Below, piece after piece: positions 8,424 to 16,850 of a stretch of DNA of 64,000 nucleotides; within the stretch, counting starts at the first letter, position 1, and the number at the start of each line of letters is the position of its first letter. The notes under the pieces are model-generated. The model searched no databases and was not told where the DNA came from. It was given only the letters and a program-made list of their open reading frames with translations. Origin of the DNA: Thalassobius sp965218685 (GTDB lineage: Bacteria > Pseudomonadota > Alphaproteobacteria > Rhodobacterales > Rhodobacteraceae); assembly GCF_965218685.1 (NCBI RefSeq), contig NZ_OZ244657.1, positions 620,001 through 684,000 on the forward strand, given 5' to 3'. The translations under genes and the position numbers were made by a program.

Positions 8424-9569
8424 TTACTGGACCGAGGTCACTTCTTCCAGGCGCTTTTCCAGCGAAGCGATCTGCTCTTGCTGGGCCAGGGTGTACAGGG
8501 TCAGTTCCTCGACCTTTTCCAGCAGCGACAGCTGCATCGAGGTCAGATCCAGACCGCCCGCGTTGATTTCCGCGGCCGAGGGAATCTTGGGCAGGTGGCT
8601 GTTGGCGTCGATGAACGCGGCCACTTCGGACAGCGGCATCAGGTCATAGTCATCTGCAAAGACATAGTCCGGCACGTTCAGCGTGGTGCCCGACGCAACA
8701 AAGCTGTTAGCATACATCGAACCCGACGCGGTCAGATCACCGGTTTCGGTCAGCTCCAGTTCGATCGCGCCGCTACCAACGAACGAGAAGCGGGCCGAGT
8801 TATTCACCTGCACGCGGAAGGCCGCAGCGGAGTCACCAGTGTGGTCCAAAGTGAAGTTCGCGGGCGTGCTGTTCTCGATCAACAGGTTACCGCCGCGCAC
8901 TTCCAGCATCTCGGTCGGTGCTGCGCCCGTGTCGCTGTTTTCAACAAGCAGCGAACCATTGGTGACGTGCAGACCTGCATCCGGGGTGGCGGTGCCAATA
9001 CCGACCTGCTCGTCATTGGCCAGGTACAGCGTATTGGTGCCGGCACCGGGCTGAATCTTGAAGGGCAGGGCGCTGCCATTAGTGACATCACGCACGAAGA
9101 AGTTGGTTTCGTTGCCAGCGATGTCAAAGGTCTGCGCGGTGAAACCGGACGAACCGTTCTGCTCCAGGCGGATCGCCGGCGAGTCACCGTCCGCGATGTG
9201 AAGTTCCAAGACCGGGCTTCCGGTGCCCAGACCCACGTCACCCTGACTGTCAACACGCAGCGAGTTCGCAGGGGCACCCGCATCAGCGCGGAACACCTGA
9301 CGGCCAGCGGTCGCATCATCGATCGAGAAATAGTTGCCGCCGCCGTTGCTGGAATCGTTCGCGGTCAGGCGCCAGTCATTGCTGGGAAAGCTGGCCGAGG
9401 CCGACGTATCGTCGAAATTAAGCCGCAGATTGTTCTCTTTCAGCCGCAGTGTGTCAAAGCCAAAGTTTTCGCCGTTCACACAGTCAAGGCCAACGCAGGC
9501 GCTGCCTTGTACGATCAGATCGTCTGCAATGACTTGGTCCGCCGAGGCGGTCGCTGCCATCAGGCACAC
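8424..9569 (-). CDS. Secreted tail-fibre-like protein with C-terminal coiled coil; signal peptide out of frame
   Basis: The open frame begins at GTG 9569 (381 residues; ATG alternative at 9560), but neither start has a good ribosome-binding site. An ATG at 9622 in another frame encodes a typical export signal start (MKQTFSKTFTLLGTSASAC) and then hits TGA at once. Removing two bases at the GTGT in GCGTGTGCC would join it to LMAATASADQ and give a complete signal peptide ending A-S-A. The body repeats phrases such as GLGTGSPVLELHI and GIGTATPDAGLHV. It ends with DYVFADDYDLMPLSEV, a SHLPKIPSA turn and a heptad-like helix (LLEKVEELTLYTLAQQEQI), a C-terminal pattern common in Bacteroidetes surface and tail-fibre-domain proteins. 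It is downstream of, and probably cotranscribed with, the small secreted protein at 9668-10081. Function unknown. Confidence 0.7.
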   Translation of the reverse strand: MCLMAATASADQVIADDLIVQGSACVGLDCVNGENFGFDTLRLKENNLRLNFDDTSASASFPSNDWRLTANDSSNGGGNYFSIDDATAGRQVFRADAGAPANSLRVDSQGDVGLGTGSPVLELHIADGDSPAIRLEQNGSSGFTAQTFDIAGNETNFFVRDVTNGSALPFKIQPGAGTNTLYLANDEQVGIGTATPDAGLHVTNGSLLVENSDTGAAPTEMLEVRGGNLLIENSTPANFTLDHTGDSAAAFRVQVNNSARFSFVGSGAIELELTETGDLTASGSMYANSFVASGTTLNVPDYVFADDYDLMPLSEVAAFIDANSHLPKIPSAAEINAGGLDLTSMQLSLLEKVEELTLYTLAQQEQIASLEKRLEEVTSVQ

Positions 9570-9667
9570 GCGCTAGCGCTGGTCCCCAGCAGGGTAAAGG
9601 TTTTCGAGAATGTTTGTTTCATGGGTCCGTCTCTCTCTGTTTCTAGGCCGGCTTAACGCCAGATCTG

Positions 9668-10081
9668 TTATTCTTTGATATCTTCAGGTGTGATAATCAC
9701 ATTGCGCGACACCACAAAGTGCCCCGTCATGTAAAAGGATTTGTTTCGTTGGTCATTTGCGGCCTCGCCGCGACCGTTGTCGACGGGATTGACGATCTCT
9801 TCCATCTCGTCGGTGGCCGCGCTGATTTCATAACGGTAAACGCCGTCCAAAATGGGGTCGCCAGTCAGCCGGAACACCGGGGTACCCGAGTCCGCCATGA
9901 CGGTTTCGACCTTGCCGTTTGGCATCGTCACTACCATCTGCGCCATCTTCAAACCCGTCCAGTTTTCGAACCAAACGGCATTCGAATTATTCTGCTGAAC
10001 CGGCTCAGGAGATGCGGCAAACGCTGATGTATTCAGACCAGCAAAGAGGGCCACAGCAAGCAAGCCGGACTTGATCTTCAT
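9668..10081 (-). CDS. Small secreted protein of unknown function
   Basis: 137 residues beginning with a clear Sec signal peptide (MKIKSGLLAVALFAGLNTSAFA, cleavage probably after A-F-A at residue 22). The mature part is ~115 residues, has no cysteine and no motif I recognise; it contains WFENWTGLKMAQMVVTMPNG and ends with VVSRNVIITPEDIKE. A strong GGGAGGTT ribosome-binding site precedes the ATG. It is the first gene of a two-gene unit with the coiled-coil secreted protein, ending in the terminator at 8359-8397. Its place beside a type II secretion locus makes it a candidate secreted substrate or cell-surface partner, but that is inference from position only. Confidence 0.75.
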   Translation of the reverse strand: MKIKSGLLAVALFAGLNTSAFAASPEPVQQNNSNAVWFENWTGLKMAQMVVTMPNGKVETVMADSGTPVFRLTGDPILDGVYRYEISAATDEMEEIVNPVDNGRGEAANDQRNKSFYMTGHFVVSRNVIITPEDIKE

Positions 10082-10225
10082 GGTTGGAACCTCCCGAAAA
10101 AATGAATCGATTTGCGTGAAAAGTTATAAATCTTAAGAGAACATTAACCCAAAAACGCTGCATTTCCAAATATTTTGAAGGGAAATTTTCGCCTCTGCCT
10201 GTCGATCAGAAACAAAAGGCCACTA

Positions 10226-11407
10226 TCATTGTGATTGTACATAGGATGCGGCCAGGGATTGTGCCTCTTCGATCTGCGACGCCAGCAAGTCGCGCGACAA
10301 CTGCGCGTTTAGCGCCTTCAGGTCCGGGTCCCCGCTTGCACTGGCCAGCAGCAGCCACATATGCCCCAAAACATAGTCCTGCGGCACCCCGATGCCCTGA
10401 AAATACATCCATCCCAGATTAGCCTGCGCGCCCCTTAGCCCCGCCTGCGCCGAGCTTTGCATCAATTGAACAATCAGGTTCAGGTCTTGCTGGGAAAGCT
10501 CTTCGCGCTGCAACAGCAACCAAGCCAATTGGAACTGTGCGACCGGGTCCCCCAACCGGGCGGCGGACTGCAGCCCGTCCGAGATTTCCTGCGCAGCATC
10601 CAGTGGCTGAAGACGGGGTTCGTACAGGGGGAAGGTCAGCGTCTTGTCGCTTGCTTCTTCGCCGCGACCACCCATCCGGTACAGCTCGTGCGCCTTCGCC
10701 TCGTCAAGGGGCACGCCAAAGCCATTTTCATACATGACACCCAGATTTGTCATGGCTTCCTTCAGGCCTTGCTCGGCTGCGCTTTGAAACAGCTGCGCGG
10801 CGCGTTCATAGTCCTGAGCCACCCCGTCACCGCGCACATAAAGTGATCCAAGGTTGTTTTGCGCCCGCGCCACTCCGGCGGCGGCAGGACCTTCGAACAG
10901 GGCACGCGCGCGCTGCGGATCCTTGGGCACGCCATTGCCGCTTTGATACAAAACGCCCAGGCTGGTCATCGCGTTCAGGTGCCCCTGATCAGCGGCCAGC
11001 TGGAACATCGCAGCGGCCTCTTGCGCGCGGCCAATTCCGATCAATGCGTCACCGTAATCCGCCTGGAAATCCGCCTTCCCCGAGGCGGCCGCCTTGGCGA
11101 ACCATTCCAGCGCGGCCTCAGGGGCCTGTTCGACCCCCATCCCCACAAACAAATGCTGCCCCAGACGGTTTTGCGCGGCGGCATGGCCCTGCCGGGCTGC
11201 AAGGGTCAGCCACTCAACCGCGCGGGCGTGGTTCTGCAAAACACCTTCGCCCCGGCCATATTGCATTCCCAATTGATATTGCGCCTCGGCCTGGCCGCTT
11301 TGCGCGGCCTGCACCAGATCGGCGTCAGCCTCTTGCGCCAAAAGAGCGACGGGTTGGCACATCAGCAACGCCGCAAAGACCAAGGAGGTGATCCGTGCGC
11401 CCATCAT
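10226..11407 (-). CDS. Sel1-like repeat (TPR-like) exported protein, downstream copy
   Basis: 393 residues from ATG 11407, which follows the upstream gene's stop after a single base; an in-frame extension to 11446 would run into that gene and lose the signal peptide position. The N-terminus (MMGARITSLVFAALLMCQPVALLAQ) is a signal peptide. The rest is a ladder of 36-residue Sel1 repeats with the usual A-x-x-x-L-G-x-x-Y/F-x-x-G-x-G-V pattern (for example AQYQLGMQYGRGEGV, AQNNLGSLYVRGDGV, AMTNLGVMYENGFGV). The last repeat (ANLGWMYFQGIGVPQDY) is followed by a helical tail. Sel1 proteins are scaffolds for protein-protein contacts. It pairs with the upstream Sel1 protein, with which it shares C-terminal layout. 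Confidence 0.88.
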   Translation of the reverse strand: MMGARITSLVFAALLMCQPVALLAQEADADLVQAAQSGQAEAQYQLGMQYGRGEGVLQNHARAVEWLTLAARQGHAAAQNRLGQHLFVGMGVEQAPEAALEWFAKAAASGKADFQADYGDALIGIGRAQEAAAMFQLAADQGHLNAMTSLGVLYQSGNGVPKDPQRARALFEGPAAAGVARAQNNLGSLYVRGDGVAQDYERAAQLFQSAAEQGLKEAMTNLGVMYENGFGVPLDEAKAHELYRMGGRGEEASDKTLTFPLYEPRLQPLDAAQEISDGLQSAARLGDPVAQFQLAWLLLQREELSQQDLNLIVQLMQSSAQAGLRGAQANLGWMYFQGIGVPQDYVLGHMWLLLASASGDPDLKALNAQLSRDLLASQIEEAQSLAASYVQSQ

Positions 11408-11408
11408 G

Positions 11409-12974
11409 TTAACGCCCCTGATCCGTTGCGTTCGTAACCGGGCCATCTTGCCGGGCGGCCTTGAAAAAAGCGCGGGCCTGAGCCTGGGCCTCGGCTACCT
11501 GCTCTGGCGTCATCAAATCATTCAGAACCGAGCGTTTCTGCGCGGCCTCTTGATGTCCGCCCGCAGCAGCGATGTTCATCCAGGCATGAGCCCACACGTA
11601 ATCTTGCCCGATGCCGTCCCCGGTCGTCAGCATCATCGCCAATTGGTATTGCGCATTGATGTCGCCCGCTTCGGCCGCTTGCCGCAGATATTTGACGGCC
11701 CCCTCGGATTCGCCTTGTTCGACCAACCACTGGCCATAGGCCGATTGCGCAGCCCGCAAACCGCCGTCTGCTTGCGCAACCAGCCAGTCCAAGGCTTTTT
11801 CATCACCCGCGTCGGCTGCCGCCAAAGCCCATGGGATCACCCGATGAGGCGCCGCCCGACCTTCCAGCTTGCCCTCACCAGCCAGGCGGCCAAGAATTAA
11901 CTCGGCTTGCGGATCGCCCTGCGAAACAGCCGTGCGATACAGTTTCACTGCCTGCTCCAGATCAGGGGCTCCGGTCTGGCCGTTCTCTAACATGCCCGCA
12001 AGGGCCGTGGTGGCCATGGCGAAGTTATTTTCCGATGCTAGCGAGAACAGTTCCCACGCTTGCTCGGGGTTTGCGGGCAGATCGTAATCGCCACGATAGA
12101 CCGTCCCCATCAGGTAGATTGAAACCAGATCCCCTGCGTTTGAGGCCGCTTTCAACCAGCGCGTAGCCTCGGACACATCAGCCTTGACCCCGTCGCCGCT
12201 CAGGTACTTCTGACCCAGAACACGTTGCGCTGGCATGTGGCCAGCTTCGGCGGAGCGGCGATACCACCCCAAAGCCGCATCGCGGTTTTTGGGGGCGCCC
12301 TTGCCGCTGTCCATCGCAAGCGCCAGAAAGAATTGCGCCCCGGCATGGCCGTCGTCGGCCGCTCGGGTCAGCCAACGCAGGGTTTCCTGCGGGTTTTCAC
12401 CCGTTCCGATTCCCTTGGAATACATGCGGGCCAGTTCATACTGGGCCTCAAGATACTGCTGCTCGGCGGCGGCTAGCATCCAGTTGAATGCCTGCCGAGG
12501 CTGTTTTTCGACGCCAACCCCATTGAGATACAGAAGCCCCAGATAATACTGAGCTTCCGCATCGCCACGCGTTGCGGACTTGTTGAACAGCTCGGCGGCC
12601 TTGGGTTCGTTCCGTTCGGGTCCGCCGGGCATTTGGCTTAGGTAGACACGCGCCAACAGGGTTGCCGCCTGCCGATGGTTTGCATCTACCGCACGCTGCA
12701 GCCACACCACCGCGCCGGGAACATCCACCGGCCCGCCGCGCCCCTCTAACAGGACCCGGCCAAAGCGATAGTGCGCCAAGGGGTTGTCTGTCTGTTCGGC
12801 CAACTGCTGCAAGCCCGCGCGGACAAAGACAAAATCCTCGCGCTTCCAGGCCTGTTCGATCGCGGACATTTCGGGCAGTGCCCCGTCTTGCTGCGCCTGA
12901 ACTGTCAGCGGCTGCAAGGTCAAAAGGGCCAGCGCAACGGCACCTATCCCAAACTTGGTACGAGTAGACAGCAT
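11409..12974 (-). CDS. Sel1-like repeat (TPR-like) exported protein, upstream copy
   Basis: 521 residues with a signal peptide (MLSTRTKFGIGAVALALLTLQPLTVQAQ) and about ten Sel1 repeats filling the mature protein, for example AQYYLGLLYLNGVGVEKQP, AQYELARMYSKGIGTGENP and AQFFLALAMDSGKGAPKN. The C-terminal block (AQYQLAMMLTTGDGIGQDYVWAHAWMNIA) parallels the end of the downstream gene, which suggests tandem duplication. It is presumably periplasmic. It lies next to the prepilin peptidase gene of the type II secretion cluster on the same strand, 85 bases away, so a role in envelope assembly or secretion is plausible but unproven. Confidence 0.88.
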   Translation of the reverse strand: MLSTRTKFGIGAVALALLTLQPLTVQAQQDGALPEMSAIEQAWKREDFVFVRAGLQQLAEQTDNPLAHYRFGRVLLEGRGGPVDVPGAVVWLQRAVDANHRQAATLLARVYLSQMPGGPERNEPKAAELFNKSATRGDAEAQYYLGLLYLNGVGVEKQPRQAFNWMLAAAEQQYLEAQYELARMYSKGIGTGENPQETLRWLTRAADDGHAGAQFFLALAMDSGKGAPKNRDAALGWYRRSAEAGHMPAQRVLGQKYLSGDGVKADVSEATRWLKAASNAGDLVSIYLMGTVYRGDYDLPANPEQAWELFSLASENNFAMATTALAGMLENGQTGAPDLEQAVKLYRTAVSQGDPQAELILGRLAGEGKLEGRAAPHRVIPWALAAADAGDEKALDWLVAQADGGLRAAQSAYGQWLVEQGESEGAVKYLRQAAEAGDINAQYQLAMMLTTGDGIGQDYVWAHAWMNIAAAGGHQEAAQKRSVLNDLMTPEQVAEAQAQARAFFKAARQDGPVTNATDQGR

Positions 12975-13059
12975 CGTGGGGTCTTTTCCAAAAAATTTAG
13001 GTCAAATCATGCTTTATGTGCGCTCACCCTAGGAGGATCACCCCGCAAGATCAACGGTG

Positions 13060-13833
13060 TCACAGTATTGTCAGCGCCCCGGCCCGCAACAGCCACAAAA
13101 CAGCCGCGGCTCCGCACAGGGCGGCCCCGAAAGGCAGGGCGCGTTGCCCCAGCAAGACCCCACTATCCCCGCGCCCAAGGCTGGCGATCAGGGCAAAAAC
13201 CAGCCCTCCGATTGCGGCGATCAACACCAGCAGGGGCAGATCCCAAGGTCCTGCCCAGCCGCCCAGACCCGCCATCAACTTAACATCGCCCAAGCCCAGT
13301 CCCTCGCGGCCACGCAGCGCTTGGTATCCCCAACGCAGAGCCGCAAAACTGCCCGCGCCAGCCAAAGCCCCGATCAAAGCAGCCTGCAGCCCGATCCCCG
13401 CTGGCATTACCGCAAGGACCATCGCCGTTGCGAACAACGCCGCAGTCAGGGGGTCGGGCAAACGGAACCGGGTCAAATCGCACACCGCCAAGACAAGCAG
13501 CAACCAAAGCCAAACCGCCCAGATCCATGCCAGCGCGGTGCTAGGCGCAGCGATCGCGGCCAAAACAGCAGCACCGGCCGCGGCGATCTCGGTATAGAGC
13601 ATCCATGGCGCGATCGAAGCGCCGCAGTGTCGGCACGCGCCGCGCAGCCACAGGAAGGACAGCACGGGGATCAGATCGACAACCTGCAGCGGCGCCTTGC
13701 ACCGCCGGCAGGCCGAGCGCCCCCACACCACCCCCTGCCCGCGCGGCAATCGGTCTGCAAGCACGCCAAGGAACGACCCTACAAAGGGGCCGATCAGCAC
13801 CAGCAACAACAACATGGGGTCTGACAATATCAT
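13060..13833 (-). CDS. gspO: Type II secretion prepilin peptidase/N-methyltransferase
   Basis: 257-residue polytopic inner-membrane aspartic protease of family A24. It cleaves and N-methylates pseudopilins before assembly. The cytoplasmic zinc-type loop with two C-x-x-C pairs is present (CRRCKAPLQ and CRHCGAS, residues ~42-70). Both catalytic aspartate regions are seen: DLTRFRLPDPLT and the signature GLGLGDVKLMAGLGG. About eight hydrophobic segments follow the family pattern, and the length matches it. It starts at ATG 13833, divergent from gspG across a 146-base intergenic region that must hold both promoters. It should process GspG, H, I, J and K encoded next door. Confidence 0.93.
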   Translation of the reverse strand: MILSDPMLLLLVLIGPFVGSFLGVLADRLPRGQGVVWGRSACRRCKAPLQVVDLIPVLSFLWLRGACRHCGASIAPWMLYTEIAAAGAAVLAAIAAPSTALAWIWAVWLWLLLVLAVCDLTRFRLPDPLTAALFATAMVLAVMPAGIGLQAALIGALAGAGSFAALRWGYQALRGREGLGLGDVKLMAGLGGWAGPWDLPLLVLIAAIGGLVFALIASLGRGDSGVLLGQRALPFGAALCGAAAVLWLLRAGALTIL

Positions 13834-13979
13834 CGCGAGCCTGCCTAAGAGGGTCGCCTTCGTTATTCACTCCGACGGTCGCTTTGTCCATCGCCCCAAA
13901 AACATCACCCAAGCCATCCCCCTGTGGACGCCCCCAAGAACTGTGATTATCATGCCGCCATACAGCATGGATTTTTTCA

Positions 13980-14426
13980 ATGACCCAAACCGATTGCCCC
14001 CCAAACAACGACCGCGAAGCCGGATTCTCGCTACTGGAATTGATGGTGGTGGTCGTCATTCTGTCCGTTTTGGCGCTGGTGATCGTGCCGCGCGTGATTG
14101 ACCGCCCTGATCAGGCTCGGGTTGCGCGGGCGCAGTCCGACCTTGCCGCGATTTCCAGCGCTGTGCAGCTGTATCGGCTGGACAATTTCCGCTATCCCAC
14201 GACCGAGCAGGGCCTGGCCGCACTGGTTACCAAGCCCGCCTTGGATCCCGCTCCGGCGAATTGGACCCAGTACATGGACCGCCTGCCGGTTGATCCCTGG
14301 GGACAACCATACCAGTACCTTGTGCCCGGCGTTCACGGAGATTTCGACATCTTCACCTATGGCGCCGATGCCGCCCCCGGAGGCGACGGGGCAAACGCGG
14401 ATATCGGATCATGGAGCGCCCAATAA
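13980..14426 (+). CDS. gspG: Type II secretion major pseudopilin GspG
   Basis: 148 residues. A short charged leader ends in glycine, followed by the prepilin signature G|FSLLELMVVVVILSVLAL with Glu at +5. This is cleaved by GspO, and the hydrophobic helix packs in the pseudopilus core. The C-terminal part has the GspG features YPTTEQGLAAL and DPWGQPYQY near a loop ending in a calcium-type acidic region (GDFDIFTYGADAAPGGDGANADIGSW). It is the first gene of the gspGHIJKLM operon and overlaps gspH by 16 bases. No strong ribosome-binding site is visible upstream, unlike what might be expected for the major pilin. Confidence 0.95.
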   Translation: MTQTDCPPNNDREAGFSLLELMVVVVILSVLALVIVPRVIDRPDQARVARAQSDLAAISSAVQLYRLDNFRYPTTEQGLAALVTKPALDPAPANWTQYMDRLPVDPWGQPYQYLVPGVHGDFDIFTYGADAAPGGDGANADIGSWSAQ

Positions 14427-14866
14427 GCCAGTCCACGCCAAAAGGCTTCACGCTGATCGAACTCTTGGTGGTTGTTGCGATCATCTCGGTGCTGGCCGTC
14501 GGTGCTACGCTGGCTGTCGGGCGTTCAGGCAGTTCGGGCCAGTCGGATCGGGCACTGTTTGCCAAAACCCACGAACGAATGCGCGGCCTTGCTGTCTCGG
14601 GTCAGCAGGTGCGGGGGCTGCGCTTTGATCCCCGCGGCATGTTCACAGCAGACTATGGCACCAAGGGCTGGGACATCTCGGAAACGCGCATCAGCTGGGC
14701 CGGCCGCGTCGCCGTGGACGTTCCCGGCAGCGCACGCAACACACGCTTTGACGTGCCGCAGGTCATCTATTTGCCGACCGGTCGCACCACGGCCTATTCG
14801 ATCCGGTTTCAGGACGGCAGCAGCTGCCAGACCGATGGCTGGGGACCTTTGACATGCCAAGGCTGA
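14411..14866 (+). CDS. gspH: Type II secretion minor pseudopilin GspH
   Basis: 151 residues with the prepilin signature KG|FTLIELLVVVAIISVLA (Glu at +5) after a short leader, then the globular domain of the GspH/FimT type. GspH is a minor pseudopilin that links the tip complex (GspI-J-K) to the GspG filament. It overlaps gspG by 16 bases and gspI by 13, which suggests translational coupling. The sequence is divergent, as usual for GspH, so identity rests mainly on the signature, length and place in the operon. Confidence 0.88.
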   Translation: MERPISQSTPKGFTLIELLVVVAIISVLAVGATLAVGRSGSSGQSDRALFAKTHERMRGLAVSGQQVRGLRFDPRGMFTADYGTKGWDISETRISWAGRVAVDVPGSARNTRFDVPQVIYLPTGRTTAYSIRFQDGSSCQTDGWGPLTCQG

Positions 14867-15228
14867 CCCGCCGCGATCGTGGCCTGACCCTGCTGGAGCT
14901 GATCGTCGCCGTGGCCGTTCTGTCCATCGGCAGCCTGGCAGCATTGCGCAGCACCGATCAGGCGCGCCTGGCCATCGGGAACGAGCTGCCCCGCCTTCTG
15001 GCGGACATCTCGGCCCGCAATCGCACGCAAGAACTGCAGCTGCTGGGCCCTTACGCCGCGCTGCCCGACACGGTCGTTCAGGGCGGCATGCAGATCACCC
15101 TGTCGCAAACCCGCAAGACCACGCAGGCCGGTTTGGTCATGACCACCGTCACCGCGAAATCAGAACTGGGGCCCGGCGCCTCTTTGGTGGCGTACCTGCC
15201 CCCCGGCCTGCCCGGAGGCCTGCAATGA
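14854..15228 (+). CDS. gspI: Type II secretion minor pseudopilin GspI
   Basis: 124 residues with a prepilin-type N-terminus (RG|LTLLELIVAVAVLSIGSLAAL); Leu rather than Phe stands at +1 and Glu is at +5. The remaining ~95 residues include the short pattern ARNRTQELQLLG that corresponds to the N-x-x-x-E region of GspI. GspI nucleates the tip complex with GspJ and GspK. It starts inside gspH and its TGA overlaps the gspJ ATG by four bases (ATGA). Assignment comes from the signature, length and order. Confidence 0.88.
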   Translation: MPRLTRRDRGLTLLELIVAVAVLSIGSLAALRSTDQARLAIGNELPRLLADISARNRTQELQLLGPYAALPDTVVQGGMQITLSQTRKTTQAGLVMTTVTAKSELGPGASLVAYLPPGLPGGLQ

Positions 15229-15878
15229 CCCGCGCACCCCGTGGCCTGACCCTGATCGAGCTGGTCGCCGCCATGGCCATTTTCGCGCTGATCGCAGTGA
15301 TGGGGGCCCAAGCGATGTCAGGAATGCTGCGCCAGCGGGACGGTCTGCTAACCCGGTCCGAAAAAGCCGCCGCGCTGGAATTCGGCACCAGCTTGCTGCG
15401 CGCTGATCTGGCCGCCGCAGTGCCGATGCTATTTTACCCGCCCGGACAAACTGCGCCGCGATCCTCGGCCCGCCAGACGGCCAGCGGTTTCGCGCTGTCT
15501 GTTGCGGGTCAACAGCGGCTGGACCTGTCCCCCAAGCCGCGTTTTCATCGCATCGTCTACCGTCTGGATCAAAGCTCTGGCACGCTGTGGCGCCGCAGTT
15601 GGGGCAGCCTGACGCCCGCCGACAACAGCGCCCTTACACCTGAAGTTCTGGTGCTGGAAGGCGTGCAACAGCTGGAGCTTCGCAGCCATTGGGGTCCCTC
15701 GGGATGGCAACCAGGCCTCAGCGCACTGGCGCCGCCCCCATTGCCCGAAACCTCGGCCGATTCCGACGGATCGGGCGCCGCCCCCGAGCTGTATTCCAGC
15801 GCCCTGCCCCTTGCGATCGAGATCACGCTGCATCTGGACGGGCTGGGGCCCATTCGCCTGCTGGAGACATTGCAATGA
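15225..15878 (+). CDS. gspJ: Type II secretion minor pseudopilin GspJ
   Basis: 217 residues with the prepilin signature RG|LTLIELVAAMAIFALIAVMG (Glu at +5) and a larger C-terminal domain than GspI, as is typical for GspJ. The motif VYRLDQSSGTLWRRSW and the stretch LEGVQQLELR fit the GspJ beta-sheet. It couples to gspI and gspK by four-base ATGA overlaps. An acidic, Ser/Gly-rich loop near residue 185 (ETSADSDGSGAAPE) resembles the divalent-ion loops of pseudopilins. Part of the periplasmic tip complex. Confidence 0.9.
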   Translation: MTRAPRGLTLIELVAAMAIFALIAVMGAQAMSGMLRQRDGLLTRSEKAAALEFGTSLLRADLAAAVPMLFYPPGQTAPRSSARQTASGFALSVAGQQRLDLSPKPRFHRIVYRLDQSSGTLWRRSWGSLTPADNSALTPEVLVLEGVQQLELRSHWGPSGWQPGLSALAPPPLPETSADSDGSGAAPELYSSALPLAIEITLHLDGLGPIRLLETLQ

Positions 15879-16789
15879 GGCGTACCCGAGGATTTGTCCT
15901 GCTGAATGCTTTGGTGCTGATCGCGGCCCTTGCCTCGGTCGCGGCGTTGCTGTTGACCACCGCCGGCGCCGGGCGCGAACGGTTAAGCCAGGCGCGAACG
16001 GCGGCGCAGCTTGACCTGAACCTTGATGCATTCGAGGCCTTCGCAACCCAAACCCTGACCAGAAGCGCCGACGGCCGGCCCCAAACACGCCAACAGGTGG
16101 ACGCCCTTTATGACATTCCGCTGGAACGGGGCCGGGTATCGGGGCAGATTCAAGACCTTCAAGGACAGTTCAACCTTAACTGGCTGACCGATCCGTCCTT
16201 TTCCAGCGCGCATCAGGCCCTAAGCCGGTTGATGCGCGCGCTAGGCGTATCCGAGCGTGACGAGCAGCTGCTGCGAAACCTTGTCGACCCGCGCGGCCCC
16301 AAGAACAAGGCGGCCTACCTGGCACTTGACCCACCAGAATACCCGGTCGGGGGCGCCTTGCTGATGGTCCAGCAACTGGACCGCACACCGGGCCTGTCAG
16401 ATCGCGGCCGCGAGCGGTTGAAATCGGTGCTGACGGCCCTGCCAGGTGACAGCACCCTGAACGTCAACACAGCCGATCCGCTGGTGCTAAGCGCCTTCCT
16501 GCCGGATTTGTCCCCCGCTGCCCTGGACACGTTGCTGGTGGCGCGTCGGCAATCCCCCTTTGCCTCGGTTCAGGATTTCATGGGCATGGCAGGGCTGCCT
16601 GTGGGCGAAGGCGAAGAGCCCGACCCAGGGGCGCTGCAGCCCGAAAACCTCAGCATCCGTTCGCAGTGGTTCGAGGCCCGCATCACCGCCACACTGAACG
16701 GCCATCACGCCCAAAGGCGCAGCGTGTTGCGGCGCAAGGGTGTGCCCGCCGTTACCACCACGCAATGGCGCGTCACCCAGCGCCCCTAG
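15875..16789 (+). CDS. gspK: Type II secretion minor pseudopilin GspK
   Basis: 304 residues from ATG 15875, which overlaps the gspJ stop. The open frame extends upstream to 15689, but that part lies inside gspJ. The signature RG|FVLLNALVLIAALASVAALL lacks Glu at +5 (Asn instead). Loss of Glu5 is the hallmark of GspK, which caps the pseudopilus. The large C-terminal region holds the helix-hairpin-helix-like alpha domain (LNVNTADPLVLSAFLPDLS). At 304 residues it is close to family length. It is expected to lie at the filament tip in complex with GspI and GspJ. Confidence 0.92.
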   Translation: MRRTRGFVLLNALVLIAALASVAALLLTTAGAGRERLSQARTAAQLDLNLDAFEAFATQTLTRSADGRPQTRQQVDALYDIPLERGRVSGQIQDLQGQFNLNWLTDPSFSSAHQALSRLMRALGVSERDEQLLRNLVDPRGPKNKAAYLALDPPEYPVGGALLMVQQLDRTPGLSDRGRERLKSVLTALPGDSTLNVNTADPLVLSAFLPDLSPAALDTLLVARRQSPFASVQDFMGMAGLPVGEGEEPDPGALQPENLSIRSQWFEARITATLNGHHAQRRSVLRRKGVPAVTTTQWRVTQRP

Positions 16790-16850
16790 CGCATTGCACT
16801 TATCGCGCCCAAGCGTCACAGTACCCCCGAAACGCAACAAAGGCCCAAGC

